Origin: Dactylosporangium sp. AC04546
GTDB taxonomy: Bacteria > Actinomycetota > Actinomycetes > Mycobacteriales > Micromonosporaceae
Length of the DNA stretch: 36,925 nucleotides
Direction of reading: 5' to 3'
Assembly (NCBI RefSeq): GCF_022095675.1
Contig: NZ_JAHYSG010000118.1
Location: 1 to 36,925, forward strand
Shown here: piece by piece, positions 27,401-36,925 of the stretch
How the letters are laid out: the number at the start of each line of letters is the position of its first letter
Position numbering within the stretch: the first letter of the stretch is position 1
Notes under the pieces: model-generated
Databases searched by the model: none
Seen by the model: only the letters and a program-made list of their open reading frames with translations
Told to the model about the DNA's origin: nothing
Translations under genes and position numbers: made by a program

Positions 27401-27579
27401 CGTACGAGCTGGACGAGCAGACCCGTGACGCCGACACCGACCTGGTGCTGCATTTCCGGCCGTCCGACTCGGGCCTCACGGCCACGACGACGTCGGCCTG
27501 CCTGAAGGGCAAGTTCCGGGCCGCCGACGGGAACGTCTACACGTTCCTGGGCTGCGACACGGTCCACATCGTGCCGTGA
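24439..27579 (+). CDS. Secreted metzincin-like zinc metalloprotease with Ca-binding and DUF11/CARDB-like domains
   Basis: A 1046-residue exported protein. A signal peptide ends near HTARA-ADP. The zinc site is HELGHNLGLGH at residues 462-472 (HEXXHXXGXXH), and Met488 in VSLMNYD is a plausible Met-turn, placing it with metzincins. Before it lie Asp-rich, probably calcium-binding stretches: a type-3-like SDADGDGLSDRDE (230-242) and two C-DG-DxD...DPDC units (332-351 and 365-384). After the protease domain come two DUF11/CARDB-like Ig folds (~655-785 and 785-912). The C-terminal module begins NVRPGSTTNPINL and ends DLVLHFRPSDSGL, resembling a module found at the ends of many secreted bacterial proteins. 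It stands alone as a gene. The target substrate is unknown. Confidence 0.88.
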   Translation: MGAGVPLLPHPPDLRRRPAARGALATAAAAALTAGALVGLPHTARAADPPPPVSATITLTMDYFERFEVPDDGIDEEGEFAPEVFIGDPATGGGGGQRGGVVSDDHFHPKNLTGSQRWVFSQRVTMPEGRRTLPITVRMWDVDDFLNFGGDKMDISPVNQDIELNLTYDILTDTWSGDSLSSREPSGCIDHEGNQQGQVCAIGDGDPNFEGDGNGKRAQLGLTIVSEQHSDADGDGLSDRDERFGIRYPDDVMAVDLPAYGADPLHKDLFLELDYSDGMAPPALAVEAVRTAFRLAPLPNPSGGPGLNLHVDSGGLWDKGGMERTGGPARTCNDGTDNDGVDGADGADPDCYYRDIGVEDFIANCNNGTDDDHDGKSDRDDPDCVVGEDLGGGNQLGHLDNCGFGDVFNQAKGSPGHNFNAMRARAFNYVIYTRSSAGCDRGGQGSGTDIILYRTDGGALLHELGHNLGLGHGGHEDANCKPNYVSLMNYDINSGIPRTGGGLLLDFSPPRIDMYDGASRHAAPLPKLKEDDLYEDVAQDPGDAQNQYVFLDGMRTKRTVPLNALPDWNGDNPGGNGDDGHSRQKVNIDNTGADDCHDVTKNSPATDDSELTGSDDWKTVLAYLPNRFPRPGAAPPAVEAGTFPTAQQAARILAVNNTTDLTVGIADSPDPVGAGESVTWTVTVTNQGPNSSTSTEVVTTLPADVTDASTSVPCTAAGHAVTCNLSEVRPGGSRSYTITAKVPANLVYANGGPKTIAATAKVRNLAGPDSNGADNTATAQTTVIAKADVKITSAAATSPLEVLIGQPGAAALQLTVENGGPSSPVDAKVTVTATGDPGVTVTPASATTVVTALATGTPRQVGFAAQLSCTAPGVKTVTLTATIAPANAADVDPDPSNNTRATTFRIDCVVPIVINVRPGSTTNPINLNTDANLAALTTTAGEYGLPLAFDATTIDVSTARWGLRENLFNTANPAGAAERHGKGHPERSYELDEQTRDADTDLVLHFRPSDSGLTATTTSACLKGKFRAADGNVYTFLGCDTVHIVP

Positions 27580-27586
27580 CATGACC

Positions 27587-27617
27587 GGTGGCCCCGGCGT
27601 ACCCCGCCGGGGCCACC
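27587..27617. terminator. Bidirectional hairpin between convergent genes
   Basis: A perfect 13-bp stem (GGTGGCCCCGGCG / CGCCGGGGCCACC) with a 5-nt loop lies between the stops of the metalloprotease gene and the minus-strand P450 gene. It can fold in transcripts from both sides and would end the NRPS operon. Confidence 0.75.
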
Positions 27618-27638
27618 GCCCGTCGCTCGGAGGGCCGG

Positions 27639-28822
27639 TCAGCCCATCCTGACCGGCACGGCGCGCAGGCCGGCGATGGCGTGGGTGCCGCGGCGGGTCG
27701 GGGGACCGTCGAGCGCGATCCCCGCCGGGTGGTGCAGCAGCTCCTCCAGCAGGACCCGGATCATCACCCGCGCGAGCGGCGCGCCGATGCAGAAGTGCGG
27801 GCCGCCGCCGAACGCGACGTGCCGGTTCGGGGTGCGGTCCAGGACGAGCTCGTCGGCGCGGTCGAAGACCGTCTCGTCGCGGTTGATTGAGGCGAGCCAG
27901 ACCGTCACCGGCTCACCGGCCCGGATCGTCTCGCCGCCGAGCTCGGTGTCGGCGAGCGCGGTCCGCATGACGTGAATGACCGGCGGGTCCCAGCGCAGGA
28001 CCTCCTCGATCGCGGTGCGCAGGTCGATCTCGCCGCGGCGCAGCAGCGCCCAGGCGTCCGGGTGGTCCAGCAGCCACAACGCGCACGCGCTGGCGGCGTG
28101 CCGGGTGGTGTCGTTGGCGGCGACGATGACGTTGTCGCAGGTGAGCAGGATGTCGTCGTCGGAGATGTCCAGGCCGTCGGCCTGGGCCTGGACGAACGCG
28201 GACAGGATGTCGTCGCCGGGGTCGCCGCGGCGCTCGGCGAGCAGGTCGTTGTAGTAGGCGAGCAGCTCGACGTGCGCGGTCGCGCCGTCGAGGCCGCCGA
28301 TGTCGGTGAACGTGTCCGTGGCGATGTCGGCGTACCGCTGGACCCACGCGTGGTCGGCGTCGGGCACGCCGAACAGGTCGCCGAGCACCGTCAGCGACAG
28401 CTTGCCGGCGACCTCACGCACGAAGTTGAACCGGCCCACGGCGGCGGCGTCGTCGAGCACCGACCGGACCGCGTGCCGGGCCCGCTCCTCGGTCGCCGCG
28501 GCCGCCCGGGTCGTGAACGCCGGGCTGATGACGCGCCGCAGGACGCTGTGCCGGGGCGGGTCGGTCAGGGCCATCATCGCGCCGCCGCCGGGGTACGGCG
28601 CGGAGTGGTTGGCCCGCAGGAACGTTCCCCGGGTCGAGGTGAACCGGTCGACATCGGTCAGCACGCGCAGGCCCAGCTGGTGCGTGGTGACCGCCCAGAA
28701 CGGCTCGAAGCCGTCCGGCTCCTGCTGGGAGACGGGCCGGTCGCGGCGCAGCGCCCGCCATGCGGCGTGCGGGTCGCCTTCGGTGTACAGCGCGGGATCG
28801 GTGAGGGCGGTCACGGCGTTCG

Positions 28823-28826
<4 letters not shown>
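27639..28826 (-). CDS. Cytochrome P450 of the NRPS operon
   Basis: A 395-residue soluble bacterial P450. The haem loop is FGGGPHFCIGAPLAR with ligand Cys346. The ExxR motif is EVLR. The I-helix oxygen-activation segment is VAANDTTRH. An N-terminal membrane anchor is absent, as normal for actinomycete class I P450s. The GTG at 28826 overlaps the NRPS stop by 4 bp (GTGA) and is preferred to an upstream start at 28844. Being the last gene of a translationally coupled NRPS operon, it probably hydroxylates or otherwise oxidises a carrier-bound amino acid or the finished peptide. Electron partners are not encoded in the window. Confidence 0.94.
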
Positions 28827-31749
<2,923 letters not shown>

Positions 31750-31753
<4 letters not shown>

Positions 31754-32004
31754 GCGGGCGTCTCGGCGAGCAGGTCCCGCACGGCGGCGTCGAGCAGGGC
31801 CACCGTCTGGTGCTCGAACACCGTGCGGACCGGCAGCCGGCGGCCGGTGGCCTGCCCGATCGAGCGCATCAGCCGGATCGCGTCGAGGGAGGTGCCGCCG
31901 ATGGCGAAGAAGTAGTCGTCGTCGGTGAACTCGGCGTGCCCGAGCACCGAGATCCAGGCGTCGCGGATCAGTGGACGGAGGCTGGTCGCAGCGGTTTCGC
32001 TCAT
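31750..32004 (-). CDS. Free-standing peptidyl carrier protein
   Basis: An 84-residue carrier protein with the phosphopantetheine site Ser39 in FAIGGTSLDAIRL, a PCP-like (GGTSL) motif. A GGAG lies upstream of the ATG. It sits between two NRPS genes, 16 bp after the first and overlapping the second by 4 bp. It may be loaded in trans by one of the neighbouring A domains, serve as acceptor for the C-terminal C domain of the next protein, or carry the substrate of the P450. Which of these holds cannot be told from sequence. Confidence 0.9.
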
Positions 32005-32020
32005 GTCTGTGTCTCCGTGG

Positions 32021-35000
32021 TCAGCGTTCAGCGGCTGGGTGCGCGGGTGCCGGGTGCCGTTCGCGGGGATGGCCGGGCAGGCGGATGCGCCGCCCGCCGA
32101 CGCCGGCGGTGAGGTGGACCCCGACGCCGTGGCACCACAGCGCGGCCAGGGCCCCGGGCACGCCGCCGTCCGCCTCGTGCGCCGACACCCACACCGCCGG
32201 GCCCGCCTTCGCCTCGGTGCCGATCGCCACCATCAGGGCGCGCTGGTGCTCGGCGGCCTCGTCTCGCGATGGCGGGGCTTCACCCGCGGACAGCGATGGC
32301 GGGGCATCGCCCGCGGTCAGCAGCGGGGCATCGCCTGCGGCCGGCAGCGGGGCATCGCCCGCGGTCAGCAGTACTGGGATCCGCGCGGCTTGGGCGGTCA
32401 GGTGCTCGTCCGGCAGGGTGCCGCCGGCGTCGACGGCGGCGAGGAGCTCCACGGCAGCGCCGGGTTCGAGCATGCCGGCGGTGACGGCGGCGGCGAGCCG
32501 GCCGATGCCGTGGCCGGAGACCGCGTCGGCGGTCACGCCGTGGGCCGCCAGCCGCCGGGCGACGGCCAGCTGCCGGGCGAAGACCTGCCGCGCGAGGCCG
32601 GGCGCGCCCGTCTGTGGGTCGAGATCGCCGAAGACGAGGACGACGTGCGGGTCGGCGCGGCCGTCGACCTCCGCCGCGCGCCGCTCGGTGCCGGTGCCGG
32701 TGCCGGTGCCGGTGCCGCGCAGCGCGTCGACGGTGTCGGGCAGGCTCGTGGCGACGACCGCGAGGCGGTGGCGCAGCGGGGTCCGGCCGCGGTCGAGGGT
32801 GACGGCCAGGTCGTCGAGGCGGACCTGCGGGTGGGCCTCCAGGAATCCGGCCAGGCCGTCCCGCGCCCGGTCGAGCGCGGTGGCGGTGTGCGCCGACAGC
32901 GCGATGACCCGCGCCTCCGCGGCCGCACCGCCGTCCGGGGTGCCGGCGTCCCCGAAGCCGTCCGCCGCGTCAGCGAGCGTCGGCCTGTCCGCCGGATCGG
33001 GTGCGCCGACGGCCGGCCTGTCCGCCGGGTCGCCCGCGCTGGGCGTCGGCCGTTCGACCGGCTCGGACCGTTCGACCGGCTCGGACGGCTCGGGGGCGGT
33101 CGGGAACGTGGCGAGGAAGGCCGCCTGGGCGCGGACCGTGCTGTGCCGTAGCAGGTCGCCGACGGTGCACCGGGGGCCCAGCTCCTGCTGGAGGCGGACC
33201 AGGATCAGCGAGTGCCCGCCGACGTCGAAGAAGTTGTCGTCGAGCCCGAACTGGTCGTGGTCGAGCACCGCCCGCCACGCGGTCCGCACGGTCGCGACGG
33301 CGTTGCGCGGGCGGCTCGCTCCGGGCGCTGCCGGGACGTGGACGGGTTCGGGGGCCACGATCGCCGCGGCGGGGGACGGCGCCGGGAGCCGTCGCCGGTC
33401 GATCTTGCCGTTCGGGGTCAGCGGCATCCGGTCGACCGGGACGATGTGCCGGGGCACCGCGAACGCCGGCAGGATGCCCCGCACGTGCTGGCGCACGGCC
33501 TGGGCCGAGCCGCCCGCGGCCAGCTGGACGTAGCCGACGATCTCCTTCTCGCCGCGCGCGTTGTGGTGCAGCGTGACGAATGCGGCCTCGACGGCCGGGT
33601 GCGACGTCAGGCACGACTCCACCGCGCCGAGCTCGACCCGCTGGCCGCGGATCTTCACCTGGTTGTCGTCGCGGCCGATGAACTCCAGCCGGCCGTCCGT
33701 CGTCCAGCGGACCCGGTCGCCGGTGCGGTACACGCGGGCGCCGGCCACGCCGGAGAACGGGTCCGGCACGTAGCGGCGGGCGGTCTCGGCCGGGTTGCCG
33801 AGGTACCCGCGGGCCAGCCCCACGCCGCCGAGCAGCAGCTCGCCGGGCACGCCGCGCGGCGCCCGCAGCATCGACACCGGGTCCATCACCACGTAGGTGT
33901 CGGTCTGCGGGACCGGCACGCCGATCGGGATCGTGCGGGCCCGCTCGTCGACCTCGGCGATCGGCATCCAGGTCGACGTGAACGAGTTCTCGGTCGGCCC
34001 GTAGCCGTGCAGGACGGTCCCCGGCTCGGCCCACCGCAGCACCCGCCGGATGTGCGGCACGGAGATGAGCTCGCCGCCGCAGTACACGTGCCGCAGCGAC
34101 TGGAACAGGTCCGGCACGTCCTCGATGAGGCGGTTCATCAGCGGGGTGCTCGCCGTCAGGATCGTGACCCCGTAGCGGCGCATCGCCGCGCGCAGCTCGA
34201 CCGGGCTCAGCGTGAGCTCCTTGTCGAAGATCACGAGCTGGGCGCCGTGCGTCAGCGCGCCCCACACCTCGTACGTGGCGCCGTCGAAGTTCAGCGGGCA
34301 CAGCTGGGAGAACACGTCGGACTCGGTCACCGCGATGAAGTCGGGCCGGTGCAGCAGCCGCACGATGCCGCCGTGCGGCAGGACGACGCCCTTGGGCCGG
34401 CCGGTGGAGCCGGAGGTGTACAGGACGTTGAACATCATGTCGGCGCCGACGCGCGCATCCGGCGGTACCACTGGGAACCGCTCGGCGGCGGCGAGCGCCT
34501 CGTCGACCGTGAACGCCGGGCAGTCCGGCAGCCGCAGGCGTGCCATGAAGTCGCTGGTCCCCACGGCCAGCGCGGGCGCCGCGTCCTCGAGGACCATCTG
34601 CAGCTGGGCGTCGGGGTACACCGGGTCGAGCGGCAGGTAGGCGGCGCCGGCCATGAGCGTGGCCAGCCACAGCACGATCGCGGTCGGCCCGGGCGGCAGC
34701 AGCAGCGCGACGACTGTCTCCGGCCCGGCGCCCTGGCCGCGCATCCAGTGCGCGAGCCCGGCGGCCCGCGCGACGAGTTGCCCGTAGGTGACGGTCTCGT
34801 GGTGGTAGCGCACCGCGACGGCGTCGGGCCGGCGGGCCGCCTCCCGGCACACGAGCTCGTGCAGCAGCAGGACCTCGGCGGGTCCCCCGGGTGCGGCGGC
34901 GGACGCCGGGGTGAACGTGTCGCAGCCGCTGACCAGCGTGCCGCAGGTCGCGCCGGCGTCGCGGACGGCGGCCGCGAGCAGCGCCAGCAGCTGGCCGAGG

Positions 35001-36211
35001 AACACCCGCGCGGTGGCCGGCAGGTAGACGCCGGCGTCGAAGTCGATCCGCAGCCGCAGGTGCCGGCGGTTCTCGAAGGCGCACAGCGAGAAGTCGTACT
35101 TCGCGGCGGGCCCGTCGTAGCGCTCGATGCGCACGTCGGCGCCGCCGGCCTGCCACTCGCCCTCCAGCTCGGGCAGGTGCATGTAGACGCAGTGGTCGAT
35201 GAGCCCGGCGCCGCCCGTGCCGGCGCGGATGCCGCGCAGCCGGTCGGAGGTGATCGCCGCGTGTTCCATCGAGTCGAGGATCTGGCCGCCGAGGGCGGCC
35301 ACGACGGCGCGGAACGGCATGTCGCGGTGGACCCGGCTCACCACCGGCAGCACCCGGGCGAGCAGGTCGACCCGGTCGCCGGCGCCCTCGTCGCGCGCGG
35401 CGAACAGCATGCCGGAGGTGCCCTCCTCGGCGGCGCTCCAGGCGTGCAGCAGCACCAGCCAGGCGCTCAGCACGATCGCGGCCGGTGTGCTGCGCTCGGC
35501 CCGGGCCAGCTCCCGCACTCCGGCCAGGACGTCGGCGGGCAGTTCGGCCTCGTGGTACGCGGGCGTGCCCGGCGCCCGTTCGGGCCGGTTGAGGTCGGCG
35601 ATCGGCGCGAGCGAGGGCAGGTCCGGGCCGAGCAGCCCGGACCAGTACCGCTCCAGTTCCGCCGGTTCGGGCTCGCCCAGGCTGTCCGGGCCGCCGCCGG
35701 CCGGCGGGCGCGGTGCGGGCGGCCCTGAGCGGCCCTCGGCCCTGGCGGTGTAGGCGGCCATGAAGTCGTGCGCGATCAACTGCTGCGACCATCCGTCAGA
35801 CACCAGATGGTGCACGACCAGCACGAACAGCGAGCCGTCCGCGCAGTGCAGCACCTCGCCGCGCACCAGCGGGCCGACCACGAGGTCGAAGGGGCGCACG
35901 GCGGCGCGCTCGGCCCAGGCGCGGGTCGCCGGTGCGTCCACGGCCTCTGCGCTGCGCCGTTCGACCAGGACGGGCGTGGCGGTGCGGTGGGTGACCCGGT
36001 GCACGGTGCCGCCGGCGGTCTCGAAAGTACTGCGCAGGCCCTGGTGCCGCTCGGCGAGGTCGACCAGCGCCAGCCGCAGCGCGGCGGTGTCGGCGGCCGG
36101 TGCGAACCGCAGGATCAGGGGGATGTTGAACCGCCCGGACTCGGGCTCGCGCTGCACGGCGAGCCACACCTCGACCTGCTCCGGCGAGGCGGGCGAGCGC
36201 GACGCGGTCAT
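32021..36211 (-). CDS. Nonribosomal peptide synthetase, C-A-PCP with C-terminal vestigial acyltransferase
   Basis: A 1396-residue protein. The condensation domain (~5-430) has HHLVSDG at 134-140. The adenylation domain (~460-950) has YTSGSTGRPKG near 598 and HGYGPTE; its specificity positions read D-G-Y-T-Y-G-G-F-T-K, which I cannot match to a known amino acid. The carrier has Ser1001 in GGHSL. After a Pro/Glu-rich linker (1040-1100), the remaining ~300 residues look like a polyketide-synthase KS-AT linker plus acyltransferase plus post-AT linker. The AT active-site GHSxGE is GHGIGR (1233-1238), so the nucleophilic Ser is Gly1235. The segment is therefore catalytically dead as an AT. The ATG at 36211 overlaps the ACP stop (ATGA). 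The first C domain probably takes its donor from that ACP. Confidence 0.93.
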   Translation of the reverse strand: MTASRSPASPEQVEVWLAVQREPESGRFNIPLILRFAPAADTAALRLALVDLAERHQGLRSTFETAGGTVHRVTHRTATPVLVERRSAEAVDAPATRAWAERAAVRPFDLVVGPLVRGEVLHCADGSLFVLVVHHLVSDGWSQQLIAHDFMAAYTARAEGRSGPPAPRPPAGGGPDSLGEPEPAELERYWSGLLGPDLPSLAPIADLNRPERAPGTPAYHEAELPADVLAGVRELARAERSTPAAIVLSAWLVLLHAWSAAEEGTSGMLFAARDEGAGDRVDLLARVLPVVSRVHRDMPFRAVVAALGGQILDSMEHAAITSDRLRGIRAGTGGAGLIDHCVYMHLPELEGEWQAGGADVRIERYDGPAAKYDFSLCAFENRRHLRLRIDFDAGVYLPATARVFLGQLLALLAAAVRDAGATCGTLVSGCDTFTPASAAAPGGPAEVLLLHELVCREAARRPDAVAVRYHHETVTYGQLVARAAGLAHWMRGQGAGPETVVALLLPPGPTAIVLWLATLMAGAAYLPLDPVYPDAQLQMVLEDAAPALAVGTSDFMARLRLPDCPAFTVDEALAAAERFPVVPPDARVGADMMFNVLYTSGSTGRPKGVVLPHGGIVRLLHRPDFIAVTESDVFSQLCPLNFDGATYEVWGALTHGAQLVIFDKELTLSPVELRAAMRRYGVTILTASTPLMNRLIEDVPDLFQSLRHVYCGGELISVPHIRRVLRWAEPGTVLHGYGPTENSFTSTWMPIAEVDERARTIPIGVPVPQTDTYVVMDPVSMLRAPRGVPGELLLGGVGLARGYLGNPAETARRYVPDPFSGVAGARVYRTGDRVRWTTDGRLEFIGRDDNQVKIRGQRVELGAVESCLTSHPAVEAAFVTLHHNARGEKEIVGYVQLAAGGSAQAVRQHVRGILPAFAVPRHIVPVDRMPLTPNGKIDRRRLPAPSPAAAIVAPEPVHVPAAPGASRPRNAVATVRTAWRAVLDHDQFGLDDNFFDVGGHSLILVRLQQELGPRCTVGDLLRHSTVRAQAAFLATFPTAPEPSEPVERSEPVERPTPSAGDPADRPAVGAPDPADRPTLADAADGFGDAGTPDGGAAAEARVIALSAHTATALDRARDGLAGFLEAHPQVRLDDLAVTLDRGRTPLRHRLAVVATSLPDTVDALRGTGTGTGTGTERRAAEVDGRADPHVVLVFGDLDPQTGAPGLARQVFARQLAVARRLAAHGVTADAVSGHGIGRLAAAVTAGMLEPGAAVELLAAVDAGGTLPDEHLTAQAARIPVLLTAGDAPLPAAGDAPLLTAGDAPPSLSAGEAPPSRDEAAEHQRALMVAIGTEAKAGPAVWVSAHEADGGVPGALAALWCHGVGVHLTAGVGGRRIRLPGHPRERHPAPAHPAAER
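32266..32370 (-). repeat. In-frame AGDAP repeats in the NRPS tail
   Basis: Four to five imperfect copies of a 30-33 bp unit encode TAGDAP-LP, AAGDAP-LL, TAGDAP-PSLS and AGEAP-PS in the region following the dead acyltransferase motif. The unit expansion is not part of normal AT folds and supports relaxed constraint there. Confidence 0.7.
32686..32715. repeat. Hexanucleotide tandem repeat CGGTGC x5
   Basis: Five exact tandem CGGTGC units within the NRPS reading frame encode an alternating Gly-Thr run (GTGTGTGTGT) in the KS-AT-linker-like segment. Slippage here would change length in steps of two residues without a frameshift. Confidence 0.85.
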
Positions 36212-36501
36212 TGCTGAATCCCGGCCGCGGGGATTTGCCGCAGCGTCCGCACGAGGTCGGCGACGGTGCGCACGGAGGCGAAGTTCACGGGATTGAAGTC
36301 GTCGTCGGAAATCACCACGGCGAACCGCCGCTCGCATTGTGCGCGCAGTTCCAGGAAGCCGATCGAATCCAATCCGTGATCGTCGCGAAGATTGTCGTCG
36401 AGCGCTATTTCGTGAACGGCGGAGGCGACATAGACGTCATCGACGAGAATTTCCCGGACGGTCGCCGCAAGATCGGGCGCCGGGGTTGACAGTTCGGGCA
36501 T
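36208..36501 (-). CDS. Free-standing acyl carrier protein
   Basis: A 97-residue ACP with phosphopantetheine Ser46 in DDHGLDSIGFLEL, the DSxxFLEL form usual for acyl rather than peptidyl carriers. GAGGAG lies seven bases before the ATG at 36501. The stop overlaps the NRPS start by 4 bp. Its position directly before an NRPS that begins with a C domain suggests that it delivers the acyl starter unit. No acyl-ACP ligase is visible in the window; one may lie beyond the right edge. Confidence 0.92.
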   Translation of the reverse strand: MPELSTPAPDLAATVREILVDDVYVASAVHEIALDDNLRDDHGLDSIGFLELRAQCERRFAVVISDDDFNPVNFASVRTVADLVRTLRQIPAAGIQQ

Positions 36502-36521
36502 TTCGTCTCCTCGTGGTGCGG

Positions 36522-36925
36522 TCACCGGTGGGCCGGAGGCGCTTGGCGGCGGATGATCCGGGTGAGCTCGCCGGTGGCCGGGGCCGGCCCGGCGGCGCGC
36601 AGCACCGGCCCGGCGATCGCGTCGAGCTCGACGGGCTGCCCGGCGGCGCCGTCGCGCTGCAGCGACGAGCCGGTGCCGTCGGGCAGCGCCGCCAGCCGGC
36701 GCAGCACCGGCTCCGGCGCGATGCCGACGCCGTGCGCCGCGGCCGCCGCGCAGACCTCGCGTGCGCAGCCGTCCATGAGGGCCAGCAGCCCGGGGTCCTG
36801 CCGGACCTTTCCGAGCGGGCCGCCCGCCGCGGTGGTCGCCAGCGCGAGCGGGGCGAGCTGGGCGAGCTTGCGCCACAGCACGTCCGCGGCGCCGCGCCCG
36901 GTCCGGCAGGCGATGCCCGCGGTGC
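36522..36925 (-). CDS. Ketopantoate reductase-like (ApbA/PanE) protein, C-terminal part
   Basis: The frame is open to the right window edge, so the N-terminal NADPH-binding half is missing. The visible part matches the all-helical ApbA/PanE C-terminal domain: VLWRKLAQLAPLALATTAAG, a GKVRQDPGLLALM segment, an EVCAAAAAHGVG helix, then SSLQRD and the conserved GQPVELDAIAGPVLR. In the family this domain binds ketopantoate and supplies the catalytic Lys (probably WRKLA, in place of WxKLxxN) for reducing a 2-keto acid to a 2-hydroxy acid. The Asn usually found just after this Lys is not in its expected place. The gene ends 20 bp before the ACP gene, so it is probably a pathway enzyme, perhaps making a 2-hydroxy acid starter or a related unit, rather than housekeeping panE. 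Confidence 0.82.
   Translation of the reverse strand, partial: TAGIACRTGRGAADVLWRKLAQLAPLALATTAAGGPLGKVRQDPGLLALMDGCAREVCAAAAAHGVGIAPEPVLRRLAALPDGTGSSLQRDGAAGQPVELDAIAGPVLRAAGPAPATGELTRIIRRQAPPAHR

Noticed and set aside
33212..35728. An 838-codon plus-strand frame opposite the C-A-PCP synthetase
   Set aside because: It is a codon-bias shadow of the NRPS gene; no recognisable motif.

Overview
The window is high-GC DNA from an actinomycete. The evidence is GC-rich third codon positions, GTG starts, GTGA/ATGA gene overlaps, a LuxR regulator of the large ATP-binding (LAL) type, and NRPS genes. A Micromonosporaceae-like or Streptomyces-like source is plausible, but the genus cannot be fixed from sequence alone. 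No rRNA, tRNA or CRISPR array was seen.

Left part (1-11,100): a giant Rhs/YD-repeat polymorphic toxin, cut at its 5' end by the window edge. It carries three LamG-like lectin domains, a polybasic stretch, a hydrophobic pre-toxin region, an autocleaving Hint domain and a short C-terminal toxin tip. A small ORF overlapping it by 4 bp is the likely immunity gene. The tip and immunity gene are visibly less GC-rich than the rest, as expected of an exchangeable cassette. Two decayed ISL3-type transposase tails and a Nudix hydrolase follow.

Middle part (11,100-27,600): a DUF347-repeat membrane protein with a palindromic operator candidate; a secreted tannase/feruloyl-esterase-family hydrolase convergent with an AraC regulator; a divergent LAL regulator followed by a compact four-gene set (ABM-fold protein, HSL-type esterase, SAM methyltransferase, SDR oxidoreductase) closed by a strong hairpin; an autoregulated-looking PadR-ABC ATPase-FtsX permease operon; and a large secreted metzincin-like metalloprotease.

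Right part (27,600-36,925, minus strand): a tightly coupled NRPS operon that enters from beyond the right edge. In transcription order it reads: ketopantoate-reductase-like protein (partial), free acyl carrier protein, NRPS C-A-PCP with a C-terminal vestigial PKS acyltransferase, free PCP, NRPS A-PCP-C, cytochrome P450. A plausible logic is that an acyl (perhaps 2-hydroxy- or 2-keto-acid-derived) starter on the ACP is joined to an amino acid by the first NRPS. The second NRPS would activate proline or a close analogue and transfer it through its terminal C domain to another carrier or nucleophile, with the P450 oxidising a carrier-bound intermediate. No thioesterase is present in the window. 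The dead acyltransferase (catalytic Ser replaced by Gly) and the free carriers make this the most unusual system here.
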